The notes under the pieces: generated by a model
Seen by the model: only the letters and a program-made list of their open reading frames with translations
What the model was told of the DNA's origin: nothing
The model's database searches: none
From: Bdellovibrionales bacterium RIFOXYD12_FULL_39_22
GTDB taxonomy: Bacteria > Bdellovibrionota > Bacteriovoracia > Bacteriovoracales > Bacteriovoracaceae
Direction: 5' to 3'
NCBI GenBank assembly: GCA_001770205.1
Contig: MEQL01000041.1
Coordinates: 1-64,000, forward strand
Length of the DNA: 64,000 bases
Position numbers and translations under genes: made by a program
Shown here: positions 27,770 through 37,375 of the stretch, in pieces
How positions within the stretch are numbered: position 1 is the first letter of the stretch
Layout of the letters: every line of letters begins with the position of its first letter

Positions 27770-29215
27770 ATGGTAATGGTGCATAAAAAAATTAATAAGG
27801 AGGAAGTTTCTCTTTTATTGAAAGAAGGCGAGGGCCTTTTTTTAGAATTTAAGGAAAAATATAGTTCAAAAATAGTTCAAGATATTGTTGCATTTGCTAA
27901 TGCGCAAGGTGGTAATATTTTTTTAGGAGTCAAAGATGATGGAACTATTGTGGGAGAACATTTTTCGAATAAGTTAAAGGCAGAAATTATAGATTTGGCA
28001 AGAAATTGTGATCCGCCCATTTATGTGACAGTTGATCGGATTGATAGCATGGTCGTAGTCAATATTCCGGAAGGTGATGAGCCGCCGTATCAATGTTCAT
28101 CTGGATACTATAAAAGATTAGATGGGCTTTCTCAGAAATTAAAAACACAAGAAGTAAAAAAATTTTTTTCAGATTTTAAATCAAGATGTTTTGATAGATC
28201 ACCGGCAGAAGATTGTGAGATCGCAGATATTTCTTTGGATAAAGTTTCAAGCTTTGTTTCTACCGCAGGAATGAATCTTCTTGTAAGCGATCATAACTTA
28301 TCAGAATTTTTAAATGGTATTGGCGTTATGAAAAATGGAGTTATCAATAATGCCGCTGCGATTATGTTTGGCAAGGATGTTAAAAAGCATGTATTTCATA
28401 TTGAAATGATCTGTGTGGCCTTTAAAGATGAGAATAGGGTTCATATTTTCGACAGGCAAGATATTAGAGATGATTTGGTTACTCAAATGAATGGGGCCAT
28501 AAATTTCTTAAAAAAACATTTGAATGTTAGAAGTGAAATTAAGGGAGTAATCAGAGAAGACATTTATGAAATACCTTTGTCGGTAATTCGAGAGGTTGTA
28601 GCAAATGCTATCATTCATCGAAATTACAACATTACTGGCACTAGCATTAATGTTGAGGTTTATCCACATAAAATCCGAATTGTAAATCCTGGGCGACTGT
28701 TAGGTGCAGTCACAATTGAAGATCTTGGAACGCGAATTGTTTCTGCCCGGCGTAATGATATTATTGCGGATCTTTTTGGACGGATGAGAGTTGTTGAAAG
28801 AGTGGGGACTGGACTCAAAAGGATTCAGGAACAATTGAAAGAAGCTGGTAATCAATTGGCAATATTCAACGAAATTGGACATAAGGAGTTCTTTGAAGTA
28901 GAGATAGTGCGTCCGAAGAAGTTTAGAAAGTTAAGAGGCGATTTCGGTGGTATAGTATCTACGAAAACTTCCCAGAAAACTTCCCAGAAAACTTCCCAGA
29001 AAACTTCCCAGAAAATTGTTAACTTGTTGACAGTATCTCCGAAAGCCTCAATTGCGGAACTATCCAGTATGCTTGGTATTTCAGATAGAGCAGTAAAGTA
29101 TCAATTAGAAAGTTTAAAGAGACAAAAAATACTAAAGCGCATAGGCCCAGATAATGGTGGACATTGGGAAGTCTCAATGTTGAAAAAAAGAAAAAGCAGA
29201 GAGAAAAAGGAATAA
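27770..29215 (+). CDS. AlbA_2 (Schlafen-type) ATP-binding regulator
   Basis: 481 residues. N-terminal AlbA_2 domain (LFLEFKEKYSSKIVQDIVAF, ANAQGGNIFLGVKDDG), then a GHKL-like ATP-binding part of the HATPase_c_4 type (REVVANAIIHRNYN, EVYPHKIRIVNPG, ERVGTGLKRI), a linker of four KTSQ repeats, and a C-terminal winged helix (ASIAELSSMLGISDRAVKYQLESL). Usually annotated as RNA-binding domain protein or putative transcriptional regulator; several members sit in defence or accessory loci. GGCC is sparse (four in 1446), suggesting transfer. No clear Shine-Dalgarno; the ATG at 27776 is an alternative start. Confidence 0.85.
   Translation: MVMVHKKINKEEVSLLLKEGEGLFLEFKEKYSSKIVQDIVAFANAQGGNIFLGVKDDGTIVGEHFSNKLKAEIIDLARNCDPPIYVTVDRIDSMVVVNIPEGDEPPYQCSSGYYKRLDGLSQKLKTQEVKKFFSDFKSRCFDRSPAEDCEIADISLDKVSSFVSTAGMNLLVSDHNLSEFLNGIGVMKNGVINNAAAIMFGKDVKKHVFHIEMICVAFKDENRVHIFDRQDIRDDLVTQMNGAINFLKKHLNVRSEIKGVIREDIYEIPLSVIREVVANAIIHRNYNITGTSINVEVYPHKIRIVNPGRLLGAVTIEDLGTRIVSARRNDIIADLFGRMRVVERVGTGLKRIQEQLKEAGNQLAIFNEIGHKEFFEVEIVRPKKFRKLRGDFGGIVSTKTSQKTSQKTSQKTSQKIVNLLTVSPKASIAELSSMLGISDRAVKYQLESLKRQKILKRIGPDNGGHWEVSMLKKRKSREKKE
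28964..29011 (+). repeat. 12-bp tandem repeat, four copies
   Basis: AAAACTTCCCAG occurs four times head to tail inside the AlbA_2 gene, encoding KTSQ four times between the ATP-binding part and the winged helix. Copy-number change would keep the reading frame and alter only linker length. Similar repeated K-T-[ST]-Q linkers are known in this family. Confidence 0.9.
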
Positions 29216-29220
29216 GTAGT

Positions 29221-29790
29221 GTGTTAGTGGAGAGTTTTAAAAAAATCAAATTTTCAAAAACTGCTGGTGGTGGGTTGGTAGAAGTGTTGGCCGCCAGTGC
29301 TATTTTGATTATCTCTTTAGTGGGATTTTCTGGGATCGAGGCCTATAGCGCTAGAAATTATAAAAATATAGAGCGACGATTTATAGCAACGGTGACAGCA
29401 GAGAGTATGGCCAATGCCGTGGCCGGATTAGGTAGCAGTGATTTATATGAAATGATAAAAAAACGAAGCAATATTCTAAGTGGTTTGCAAGGGGCAACCG
29501 GAGAGGCCAACGATGTCTTAAGTTGGATGAGTCATTGGGGAAAGGGCGGTGGGCGCGCTAACTTTATTCTGTCAGAGAAGATACAGATAGAGATTTTTTC
29601 AAATGATAGTTTCGATGCGGGGATGAAGTTGCTGGACAGTTATTTTTTAGAGAGTGATGAGAAAATTAAGGCAAAGAACATATCTGATTTAAAGTTAAAA
29701 AATAAAATCATATCGGTAGAGATTTCCTACTTAGATGCGCTTGAAAACAATCGAATTGTGAGGTTAAAAAAACGTATTTCGGGTGAATAA
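29221..29790 (+). CDS. pseudopilin-like protein
   Basis: 189 residues. Near the N-terminus TAGGGLVEVLAASAILIISL matches a class III signal: cleavage after the first Gly would leave Glu at +5 of a hydrophobic helix, as in type IV pilins and type II secretion pseudopilins (PilV/GspI-like). The C-terminal part is not diagnostic. Start: GTG at 29221, with AAGGA about 8 bases before it; earlier in-frame starts overlap the AlbA_2 gene. First of three pilin-like genes in a row. Confidence 0.7.
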   Translation: MLVESFKKIKFSKTAGGGLVEVLAASAILIISLVGFSGIEAYSARNYKNIERRFIATVTAESMANAVAGLGSSDLYEMIKKRSNILSGLQGATGEANDVLSWMSHWGKGGGRANFILSEKIQIEIFSNDSFDAGMKLLDSYFLESDEKIKAKNISDLKLKNKIISVEISYLDALENNRIVRLKKRISGE

Positions 29791-29796
29791 TATTTT

Positions 29797-30405
29797 ATGA
29801 AAAATAGGAGTGGACAGTCTTTAGTGGGAATGATTCTGGCCTTCGGAATTGGTAGTGCTATGATCTTGGCATCAATCGGCCTATATAACGGTAGTAGGAT
29901 GTTTTCAAAAAAAAATGAGAGCAAGTATGACACGCTTTATAATGCTTCTCTATTTAAGAAGCGACTTTTTCGGGATATTGAAATGGCCTATCAATCTACG
30001 GTTAATCCATCAGGATCTATTTTGCAATTGGGTCAAAAGCAGATAAGAGGAAGTGCGTCAACTGTTACTGATGAAATAGTTGAGTATCGAAAGTTATCGG
30101 ATGTTTGTAAAGAAAAAGGTGTGCCGATAGATTGTATTGCGAGAGTAAACACTACCGCTGATACGACTTCATTTTTCTATAATCTAACTGACTTTGAAAG
30201 TTGTGTCGTGATGATTGGAACTGATTGTGATTTGAAAAATGAAATTGGATTGCCCGAGATGGCCGACGAATCTTCTCGGATGGTGTTGGTTAAGATAGGC
30301 CTTAAGGGGAAAGGGGCACTTTTTTTTATTCACGAACCAAATACCCTCCTCTATGATGGTAGCAATATACCAGTTAGTAAAGATATTATTACCTTGGACT
30401 ATTAG
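29797..30405 (+). CDS. pilin-like protein
   Basis: 202 residues. N-terminus MKNRSGQSLVGMILAFGIG resembles a prepilin: Gly before a hydrophobic helix, but Gly instead of Glu at +5, as seen in GspK/PilX-type minor pilins. After the helix comes a globular part with four cysteines, possibly disulfide-bonded. Six bases after the previous pilin-like gene, so probably co-transcribed. The precise role (pilus tip, secretion, or envelope assembly) is open. Confidence 0.65.
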   Translation: MKNRSGQSLVGMILAFGIGSAMILASIGLYNGSRMFSKKNESKYDTLYNASLFKKRLFRDIEMAYQSTVNPSGSILQLGQKQIRGSASTVTDEIVEYRKLSDVCKEKGVPIDCIARVNTTADTTSFFYNLTDFESCVVMIGTDCDLKNEIGLPEMADESSRMVLVKIGLKGKGALFFIHEPNTLLYDGSNIPVSKDIITLDY

Positions 30406-30430
30406 AATGGTAGCGTAGAAGGAGTTAGCG

Positions 30431-32293
30431 ATGCTTAGTAATAAAACACAGTGTTTTTTGAATAATAATCGTGGGCAAAACAATATTGCGATTGCTTTGT
30501 TAATTAGTGTGATGGTCGCGGCTGGTTCGATTTTTGTCGTGAAAAAATCTTCTTCTGATCTTTCCGTTATCAAGGAGACCTTGTCAGAAACCAATCTCTC
30601 GGATTTGATGAAAAACGAATTAACGAAGATGGCCACTAATATTCAAGGAAGTGCCATGGTTAGTTTTAGTGATGGCAGTGCGGTGTGTGCAAGCACTAAT
30701 GCAACGGCCACCTCAGTACAAGTAAATGATGATAAATATGAATTTAGTGTTGAGTGCGCCATTCAGCAAGATGTGGGGGCGGAAAAGCGTGATGGTTTTT
30801 TGCTAACGGGAAAATTTAATGACACAGATATTGATGGTGGGCCCGTGAAGCTTTTTATTTCTGGAGCGATATCAATTGGCTCGATAGTTGATGCAGCAGG
30901 AGATGGAAGTATTACCAATATTAGGCCAGATGGAGTTTTGGGAGCGTCGCGTGAATTGAAAAAAGGTTTTTCAATTTATGAGGGAGATAAAATTATCACA
31001 AGAGGAAATAGTTACGCGAAAGTGATATTAAAAGATGAAAGTTCTCTGTTGATTGGTGGTAACAGTTATTTTGTTTTTTCGGCCGCTAGGTTAGGGGAAA
31101 AAACGGTGGAAAAACGAACCTATTTTTTTGATCTAGTTTATGGATCTATTTTAGCGAGCATAAAACATTTAACAGAAACAGAGACTGATTTAACATCTCC
31201 CTCTTCGTTTCAAATTATGGTTCGCTCAATTGCTATGGGAATTCGTGGGACTGATTTGTGGGCCTCTGCTCCATATTCATCAGATTGCGGAGAAATTCCA
31301 GTATTTGGAAAAAATTGTTTGATTAACGTGGGCGTTTCGGATGGTACAATAGAGATGAGTCTGCCGGCGCCTTTAGTTGCTGGGGTGTCTGCAGATATTG
31401 TAAAGATTGGATTAGAGGGAGGAATGGTTGCCTCTATTGTACAAAAAAATGAGCTTACGGGTAATTCCTCTGGCACCGGGGGAGCAATAATACCTAATGC
31501 TAAAAAAGCGGTTATGTTTTTTGCCTATAGCAGTGGCCGTATAGCAGGTAACACTCCTATTGCCTTGGCCGGAATTGATGTGGGTAATATTGGTGCAGTT
31601 CCAGAAAACAGTGCTGAGCTTTTGGCGGTTAATAATTTGCTGTCTAGTGGAATAGAGGACAAGCTTGCTGATATAGAAAAACTTGTATTTGATCGGCTAT
31701 CATCTGATTTGAGCAGTGGTGGACAGATTAATTTGGCAAATTTAGCAATGGTAAAAGATTATATGCCGGAAATAGATTATGGCGCAGTTGTAGCTAGTGC
31801 TAAAAATTCGGCGAAAGTAATTACAGAGTCAGATGCTGTTTCGGTCTCTGAAGAGCCTATTTCGGGATCTCTTATTACCGTGGGTAGGTTAGATAATGCT
31901 ATATTATATCTTTCGAAGGAAGAGCAGGTTGATTTTTTGTCTAAAGTGGAGAGTTCGCTTCCGGGAGTAGTTGATGGCTCCTATCAAGTAGGGCCTCGTT
32001 GGTTTGGAGTAACCCCTTCTGAGGATACTCAAACGTGGGATATAAATATAAATACCGATGTTGATGCGGCCGTGGATAATGCGCCCGTAGATGATGCAGT
32101 TGTTCCTTCCGGTATATCACCATCTTCTGGTTCCAGTGACGACGCAGCGATTGATAAGAGTGATGGAAGTATTGGGACGAACTCAGTTCAGGATGGGAGA
32201 GGAGGATCTGGAATGACTAGACAAGTTCGAAAGAAAAGTTTTATAGATGAGATAATAGATTTTGGGCGGGCAGTGATTGCTATTTTATTTTGA
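30431..32293 (+). CDS. pilin-like N-terminus with FecR domain
   Basis: 620 residues, AAGGAG six bases before the ATG. The N-terminus again has a prepilin-like pattern (NNNRGQNNIAIALLISVMVA), sharing R-G/S-G-Q with the preceding gene. Residues about 155-275 form a FecR domain: KKGFSIYEGDKIITRGNSYA, VILKDESSLLIGG, LVYGSILASI, and AMGIRGTDLW near its end. FecR domains usually occur in anti-sigma or peptidoglycan-linked surface proteins. The rest is long, Ser/Asp-rich and unassigned. Third gene of the pilin-like cluster. Confidence 0.75.
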   Translation: MLSNKTQCFLNNNRGQNNIAIALLISVMVAAGSIFVVKKSSSDLSVIKETLSETNLSDLMKNELTKMATNIQGSAMVSFSDGSAVCASTNATATSVQVNDDKYEFSVECAIQQDVGAEKRDGFLLTGKFNDTDIDGGPVKLFISGAISIGSIVDAAGDGSITNIRPDGVLGASRELKKGFSIYEGDKIITRGNSYAKVILKDESSLLIGGNSYFVFSAARLGEKTVEKRTYFFDLVYGSILASIKHLTETETDLTSPSSFQIMVRSIAMGIRGTDLWASAPYSSDCGEIPVFGKNCLINVGVSDGTIEMSLPAPLVAGVSADIVKIGLEGGMVASIVQKNELTGNSSGTGGAIIPNAKKAVMFFAYSSGRIAGNTPIALAGIDVGNIGAVPENSAELLAVNNLLSSGIEDKLADIEKLVFDRLSSDLSSGGQINLANLAMVKDYMPEIDYGAVVASAKNSAKVITESDAVSVSEEPISGSLITVGRLDNAILYLSKEEQVDFLSKVESSLPGVVDGSYQVGPRWFGVTPSEDTQTWDININTDVDAAVDNAPVDDAVVPSGISPSSGSSDDAAIDKSDGSIGTNSVQDGRGGSGMTRQVRKKSFIDEIIDFGRAVIAILF

Positions 32294-32472
32294 AATGGAT
32301 ATCAACTAACTTAATTGTACAATATCACCGCGCACAACAAACCCCACCCATCATGCAAGCGTCTATCAGGCGCTTTTATCTGTGTTCAAAAAAAAGGCAT
32401 GACGTAATTTTAAAAATCAAATATCCTATTTACGACTATAATATTTACTAAACTGCGCAAAGGAATGCGTCT

Positions 32473-34671
32473 ATGTCTAATTTCAATCGAAGAGATTTTA
32501 TCAAAATATCATCCGCTGCAACTGTGAGTGCCTCGGTGGGGTTAAATACCCTGGCAAACTCTCCTACGGTGGCCAAGATAGTTGGTGATCTGGCCGAGCC
32601 GGGAGCGTCCAGTCGAACTCCCACTTATTGCGAAATATGTTTTTGGCAATGTGCCGGTTGGGTAGTGAAAGATAAAGATGGCCGGCCGTGGAAGATAGTT
32701 GGTAATGAAGAAGATCAGCACAGTCTAGGTCGAATGTGTACGCGCGGTAGTGGTGGATTGGGGGCATATCTTGATCCTGATCGCCTAAAAAAACCACTTA
32801 TTCGTAGCGAAGAACGAGGCAAACAAGTTTTTCGTGAGGCCAGTTGGGAAGAGGCCTTTAATTATATCGCAAAAAAAATGGAGGCCATTGCTACTCAATA
32901 TGGCCCAGATCGGGTTTGTCTTTTTTCTCATGGTTGTGGGGGGCCTTTTTTTAAGACCCTTATTAATGCCTATGGTTCAGAAAATGTTGCCGCTCCTTCT
33001 TATGCTCAATGTAGAGGCCCACGCCAAGAGGCCTTCGGCCTAACCTTTGGTGCCGATTTAGGCTCGCCGGAAAATACCGATATAAAAAATGCTAAATGCT
33101 TGGTGCTAATGGGCTCACATCTTGGAGAAAATTTGCATAATACGCAGGTGCAGGAATTTGGACAGGCCATCGAGGCCGGTTGCACCATCATCACGGTTGA
33201 TCCTCGCTTTTCAGTGGCCGCCGGTAAATCAAAATATTGGTTGCCTATTAAACCATCAACTGATTTAGCGCTGGTGCTTTCTTGGATTCATTGCCTCATT
33301 GAAGAGGAAATTTATAATAAAGATTATGTAAAAAAATATACCATCGGTTTTGAAAAGCTAAAGGCAGAAGTAGCAAGCTATACCCCAGAGTGGGCCTACT
33401 CTATCACCAGCATAAAACCAGAAATTATCCGTCAGACCGCTAGAGAGATGGCCCAGGCCGCTCCTGCGGTTATTGTGCATCCTTCTCGTCATGTGGCCTG
33501 GTACGGTGATGATACTCAGCGGATGCGCGGGATTGCTATTTTAAATGCGCTTTTAGGTGGATGGGGCCATCGTGGAGGTTTTTATCAGCTGCAAAAAGCG
33601 GGTGTGCCAGAATGTTCGGCACCGCTGGCCAAAAAGGCCAAAAACAATTGGCGGGGACAGCTTGATGGAAAATATCCTTTGGCCTCTATGCCGCCGGCCA
33701 ATTTTTTATGCGATAAAACAGTTGAGGGTTACTATAAGGGGTGGTTTGTCTATGGAACCAATCTCTCGCAATGTTTGCCTGAACCTCAGAAGACCGAAGA
33801 GGCAATTTCAAAATTGGATTTGCTGGTAGTGATTGATACTATGCCAGCGGAGATTACTGGTTGGGCGGATGTGGTATTGCCAGAGTGCACTTATCTAGAG
33901 CGTTTCGATGAGCTTCGAGATAAGCCTGGGCGACGTCGCCAGATAGCGTTGCGGGCGCCGGCCTTTGAACCACTCTATGATTCAAAACCTGCTTGGTGGA
34001 TTGCTAAAAATTTGGCCATTACTATGGGAATTGGCGCGGCCTTTCCTTGGGCCAATATTGAAGAATTACTAAATGATCAGTTGGCCAAACTCGGAACTTC
34101 CATGGAAGAGATGAAAAAAGTGGGAGTAAAAAACTTAGGAGAGGAAGGGGCGCTCTGTGTAGAAGATGGGCTGGAGTTACACTTTAAAACCAAAAGTGGC
34201 AAGATTGAACTTTATTCCCAAACACTAGAAGATTTAGGCTTTGATCCAATACCTAAATATACTGCCCATGAAACTCCTCCCGATGGATACTATCGTCTAA
34301 TTTATGGCCGCACTCCGACTCATACCTTTGGACGTACTATTAACAATCCAATTTTAAATCAGGTGCAAGCTGAGAATGATTTATGGGTTCATCCGACGGT
34401 GGCCAAAAGATGGAATTTGCAAAATGGCCAATATGTAAAAGTGAAAAATCAAGCAGGCGTGGCCAGCCTTCCTATTCGAGTGCGGATCACGGAGCGAATT
34501 CGCAATGATGCTCTTTATATGGCACATGGTTTTGGCCATACGGATAAGCGACTTTCACGCGCACATCTTAAAGGTGCTAATGATACAGCGCTAATTGATA
34601 AGGTAAAAGTTGATCCAATCATGGGGGCGACCGGCTTCCGTGGAACTTTTGTTACTTTTGATGAAGTGTAG
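32473..34671 (+). CDS. molybdopterin oxidoreductase catalytic subunit, PsrA/PhsA-like
   Basis: 732 residues. Twin-arginine signal (NRRDFIKISSAA) marks export by Tat, whose genes are also in this window. Cys53, 56, 60 and 89 (YCEICFWQC...MCTRG) bind a 4Fe-4S cluster. Then molybdopterin-domain features and Cys180 (PSYAQCRG), the likely Mo ligand as in PsrA, and a C-terminal dinucleotide-binding domain (YRLIYGRTPTHTFGRTINNP). With the ferredoxin and NrfD-type anchor it forms a polysulfide/thiosulfate-reductase-like complex. The sulfur substrate is inferred from YeeE/YedE and rhodanese-like neighbours; other substrates of the DMSO-reductase family cannot be excluded. Confidence 0.88.
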   Translation: MSNFNRRDFIKISSAATVSASVGLNTLANSPTVAKIVGDLAEPGASSRTPTYCEICFWQCAGWVVKDKDGRPWKIVGNEEDQHSLGRMCTRGSGGLGAYLDPDRLKKPLIRSEERGKQVFREASWEEAFNYIAKKMEAIATQYGPDRVCLFSHGCGGPFFKTLINAYGSENVAAPSYAQCRGPRQEAFGLTFGADLGSPENTDIKNAKCLVLMGSHLGENLHNTQVQEFGQAIEAGCTIITVDPRFSVAAGKSKYWLPIKPSTDLALVLSWIHCLIEEEIYNKDYVKKYTIGFEKLKAEVASYTPEWAYSITSIKPEIIRQTAREMAQAAPAVIVHPSRHVAWYGDDTQRMRGIAILNALLGGWGHRGGFYQLQKAGVPECSAPLAKKAKNNWRGQLDGKYPLASMPPANFLCDKTVEGYYKGWFVYGTNLSQCLPEPQKTEEAISKLDLLVVIDTMPAEITGWADVVLPECTYLERFDELRDKPGRRRQIALRAPAFEPLYDSKPAWWIAKNLAITMGIGAAFPWANIEELLNDQLAKLGTSMEEMKKVGVKNLGEEGALCVEDGLELHFKTKSGKIELYSQTLEDLGFDPIPKYTAHETPPDGYYRLIYGRTPTHTFGRTINNPILNQVQAENDLWVHPTVAKRWNLQNGQYVKVKNQAGVASLPIRVRITERIRNDALYMAHGFGHTDKRLSRAHLKGANDTALIDKVKVDPIMGATGFRGTFVTFDEV

Positions 34672-34683
34672 TGAGGGATAGTT

Positions 34684-35238
34684 ATGACAGCAAAGCAAAA
34701 ACATAAATATGCAATGGTGATTGATACAAGAAAGTGTGTCGGTTGCGGCAACTGTGTTGTGGGTTGTAAGATGGAAAACAGAGTTCCAGAAGGACTGCAT
34801 CGAGATTGGGTGGTGGAAGAAGTTCATGGAACTTATCCTAATATTTCGGTGGAATTGCGCAGTGAACGTTGTAACCACTGTATCAATCCTCCCTGCGTTT
34901 ATGCCTGCCCGACCGGGGCAAGTCATGTAAAGAGTGGCCAAAATATTACGCTGGTGGATCGAGATAAGTGTACAGGATGCAAGGCCTGTATTGCGGCCTG
35001 CCCATATGATGTTCGTTTTATTATGCCAGAAGGTTATGTCGGAAAATGCACTTTTTGTGATCATCGCGTAGAGCAGGGATTGGATCCGGCCTGTGTGTCG
35101 GTTTGCCCAACTCACTGCATGCATTTTGGTGATTTGAATAATCCATTAAGTAAAGTGTCCAAGCTGTTGGCCTCAAGAAAGTATAAGCTTTTGGCCCCAG
35201 AAGCAGGAACTGGGCCACAACTTTATTTTCTACTATAG
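34684..35238 (+). CDS. 4Fe-4S ferredoxin subunit, PsrB/PhsB-like
   Basis: 184 residues with four cysteine groups able to bind four 4Fe-4S clusters: CVGCGNCVVGC, CNHCINPPCVYAC, CTGCKACIAAC and CTFCDHRVEQGLDPACVSVC. This is the electron-transfer subunit between the membrane anchor and the molybdenum subunit. No own signal peptide; it would be carried out with the Tat substrate. GAGG before the ATG; 12 bases after the catalytic gene. Confidence 0.92.
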   Translation: MTAKQKHKYAMVIDTRKCVGCGNCVVGCKMENRVPEGLHRDWVVEEVHGTYPNISVELRSERCNHCINPPCVYACPTGASHVKSGQNITLVDRDKCTGCKACIAACPYDVRFIMPEGYVGKCTFCDHRVEQGLDPACVSVCPTHCMHFGDLNNPLSKVSKLLASRKYKLLAPEAGTGPQLYFLL

Positions 35239-35269
35239 TTTTTTTTAGGGTGAGGAGAGAGGTAGTAAC

Positions 35270-36217
35270 ATGAATGAGATAAATATTATAACTGGCAGAA
35301 TGAATCATTTGATTGATCCGCACCTTACTATTTGGGGATGGGAGATTCCGGTTTATCTATTTCTAGGAGGATTGACGGCCGGGATTTTATTAATAACAGC
35401 GCTGACAATTTATCTGGGTAAAGAACGCGAGTTTCCTCACGCCGCGGGAAGATTATCTTTTATTGCTCCTATTGCGCTTAGTGTGGGAATGGGGGCCTTG
35501 TTTTTAGATATTGAGTATAAGCTGCATGTTTTTAGATTCTATACCGCTTTTAAGATAACCTCTCCCATGTCTTGGGGCTCTTGGATTTTACTTCTTGTTT
35601 ATCCTTTAAGTTTAATTTTAATTTTGGGGAGAATAAAAATTTCTTGTCCAAAACTTTATGAAAAGCTAAATGGCCGGGGAGATAGGTTGATTGCCTTTTC
35701 CGAAAAGCATCTACATCTGGCCTCGGCAATCACTATTTTTGTGGCCACTACATTGGGAATTTACACGGGGATTTTGCTTTCTAGCTTGGGCGCGCGTCCT
35801 TTTTGGAATGCCTCTATCTTGGGCCCAATTTTTTTAATCTCCGGCCTATCTACTGCCTTGGCATTAAATGTTATCTTGGCGCAAGAAAAGCATGAGATAC
35901 ATTTTTTTTCCAAGTATGATCTTTTCATGATTTTGGCGGAAATTGTAACCGTTTTACTTTTTGTTATTTCACTCTCCAGTGGCCCGCAAATTAGTCAAGA
36001 GTCGGTGAAGCTTATTTTGGGGGGAGATATGACTGCTATCTTTTGGGTTTTTTTTATGGGATTTGGCCTAGTGGCACCGCTAATTTTGGAAATCTTGGAA
36101 CTAAAAGGGATGAAAATTTCAAAATATATTGCTCCGGCCTTGGTATTATTCGGAGGACTACTTTTTAGATTTATCATGGTAGAGGCCGGACAGTTAACTG
36201 GGTACATTGGATATTAG
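35270..36217 (+). CDS. NrfD/PsrC-type membrane anchor
   Basis: 315 residues with about eight transmembrane helices, NrfD family: VYLFLGGLTAGILLITAL, FRFYTAFKITSPMSWGSW, and GIYTGILLSSLGARPFWNA. The family anchors the complex and exchanges electrons with the quinone pool. AGGAGAGAGG precedes the ATG. Third gene of the oxidoreductase operon. Confidence 0.9.
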   Translation: MNEINIITGRMNHLIDPHLTIWGWEIPVYLFLGGLTAGILLITALTIYLGKEREFPHAAGRLSFIAPIALSVGMGALFLDIEYKLHVFRFYTAFKITSPMSWGSWILLLVYPLSLILILGRIKISCPKLYEKLNGRGDRLIAFSEKHLHLASAITIFVATTLGIYTGILLSSLGARPFWNASILGPIFLISGLSTALALNVILAQEKHEIHFFSKYDLFMILAEIVTVLLFVISLSSGPQISQESVKLILGGDMTAIFWVFFMGFGLVAPLILEILELKGMKISKYIAPALVLFGGLLFRFIMVEAGQLTGYIGY

Positions 36218-36248
36218 AGGAAGAGAAAAAACAGGAGGTCTTTATCAT

Positions 36249-36758
36249 ATGACAAAAAAATTAATGTCACCATATTGGGCGGGATTTGGATTGGGGTTGA
36301 CCCTGTTGTTGGCCTATGTTTTTTATGGAAAAGGATTAGGTTCGACGGCCGCCATGATGCGGACCGTGGTGAGTATTGAAAAACTTTTTGCTACTGCGCA
36401 TGTACAACAAAATTCTTACTTGGCAAGCTATGGGGCCTTTGAATCTAACCCACTTAACAATTGGGTCATCTTTCAAATCATAGGACTTATTTTTGGTTCT
36501 TTTTTATCGGGTATCTGGGCCGGTCGGGCCAAAAAGGAAACAAATAAAGGCCCGCGTATTAGTAATAAGCAGCGCTTTATTTATTCAGTGATTGGGGGAG
36601 TGCTTTTTGGTTTTGGAGCAAGATTGGCGCGCGGCTGTACCAGTGGAGTGGCCCTTTCTGGTGGTGCTACGTTATCGCTAGGTAGTTGGGTTACTATGCT
36701 TTGTATTTTTGGTGGGGCCTATATAATAGCGCCTTTTATTAGAAAGTTGTGGGTGTAA
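36249..36758 (+). CDS. YeeE/YedE-family membrane protein, first half
   Basis: 169 residues, four or five transmembrane helices, with the YeeE/YedE (DUF395) motif GGVLFGFGARLARGCTSGVALSGG. Family member TsuA imports thiosulfate through a pore lined by conserved cysteines; the Cys in RGCTSG is one of these. AGGAGG lies ten bases before the ATG at 36249; an earlier in-frame start overlaps the previous gene. It pairs with the next gene to make a full-length transporter. Confidence 0.85.
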   Translation: MTKKLMSPYWAGFGLGLTLLLAYVFYGKGLGSTAAMMRTVVSIEKLFATAHVQQNSYLASYGAFESNPLNNWVIFQIIGLIFGSFLSGIWAGRAKKETNKGPRISNKQRFIYSVIGGVLFGFGARLARGCTSGVALSGGATLSLGSWVTMLCIFGGAYIIAPFIRKLWV

Positions 36759-36768
36759 AGGAGGAGCG

Positions 36769-37365
36769 ATGTTTCCATTAACCTATTTTCACGAGCTATC
36801 ACTTAATACCGAATATTTTATGGCCTTTATTGTTGGAATTTTTTTCGGATTTTTTCTTGAGCAGGCGGGATTTGGTAACGCTAGAAGATTGGCCCTAACT
36901 TTTTATCTAAAAAATCTGACAGTGGTTAAGGCCTTTTTTACTGCCATCATCACTGCGATGACTGGAATTATCCTCTTAGATCATTTTGGAATATTGGCCA
37001 TGGATATCTCCTGGATCAATCCCTCTTATATGTGGCCGGGTATTGTCGGCGGGCTAATTATGGGCGCAGGATTTGCTATCGGTGGATACTGTCCAGGTAC
37101 CGGCATTGTAGGAGTGGCAACTTTTAAAATTGATGCGATCTTTAATGTGCTGGGAGGATTATTGGGCATGTTAATTTTTGTGGAGGTTTTCCCTTTGATC
37201 GAAAATTTTTATAGTGCTGGCAATTTTGGTGAGAGAATGACGCTTCCGGAATTTTTCTCTATTTCGGTCGGAATTGTTGGTGCAGCAATTATTGTTATGG
37301 CGCTGGCAGCATTTTGGGCATCGGAATGGGCAGAGAAAAAATTTGGCAAAGAAGAAGAAGGGTGA
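36769..37365 (+). CDS. YeeE/YedE-family membrane protein, second half
   Basis: 198 residues, about five or six transmembrane helices, with LEQAGFGNARRLA and the motif GLIMGAGFAIGGYCPGTGIVG, whose Cys matches the second pore cysteine of YeeE/YedE proteins. AAGGAGGAG before the ATG. Split two-gene versions of this family are common beside sulfur enzymes. Probably supplies a sulfur compound to, or removes one from, the oxidoreductase encoded upstream. Confidence 0.88.
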   Translation: MFPLTYFHELSLNTEYFMAFIVGIFFGFFLEQAGFGNARRLALTFYLKNLTVVKAFFTAIITAMTGIILLDHFGILAMDISWINPSYMWPGIVGGLIMGAGFAIGGYCPGTGIVGVATFKIDAIFNVLGGLLGMLIFVEVFPLIENFYSAGNFGERMTLPEFFSISVGIVGAAIIVMALAAFWASEWAEKKFGKEEEG

Positions 37366-37375
37366 GGAGATAGAT

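Noticed and set aside
28964-29011. CRISPR-like array
   Set aside because: The 12-bp units are contiguous without spacers and encode KTSQ repeats in frame.
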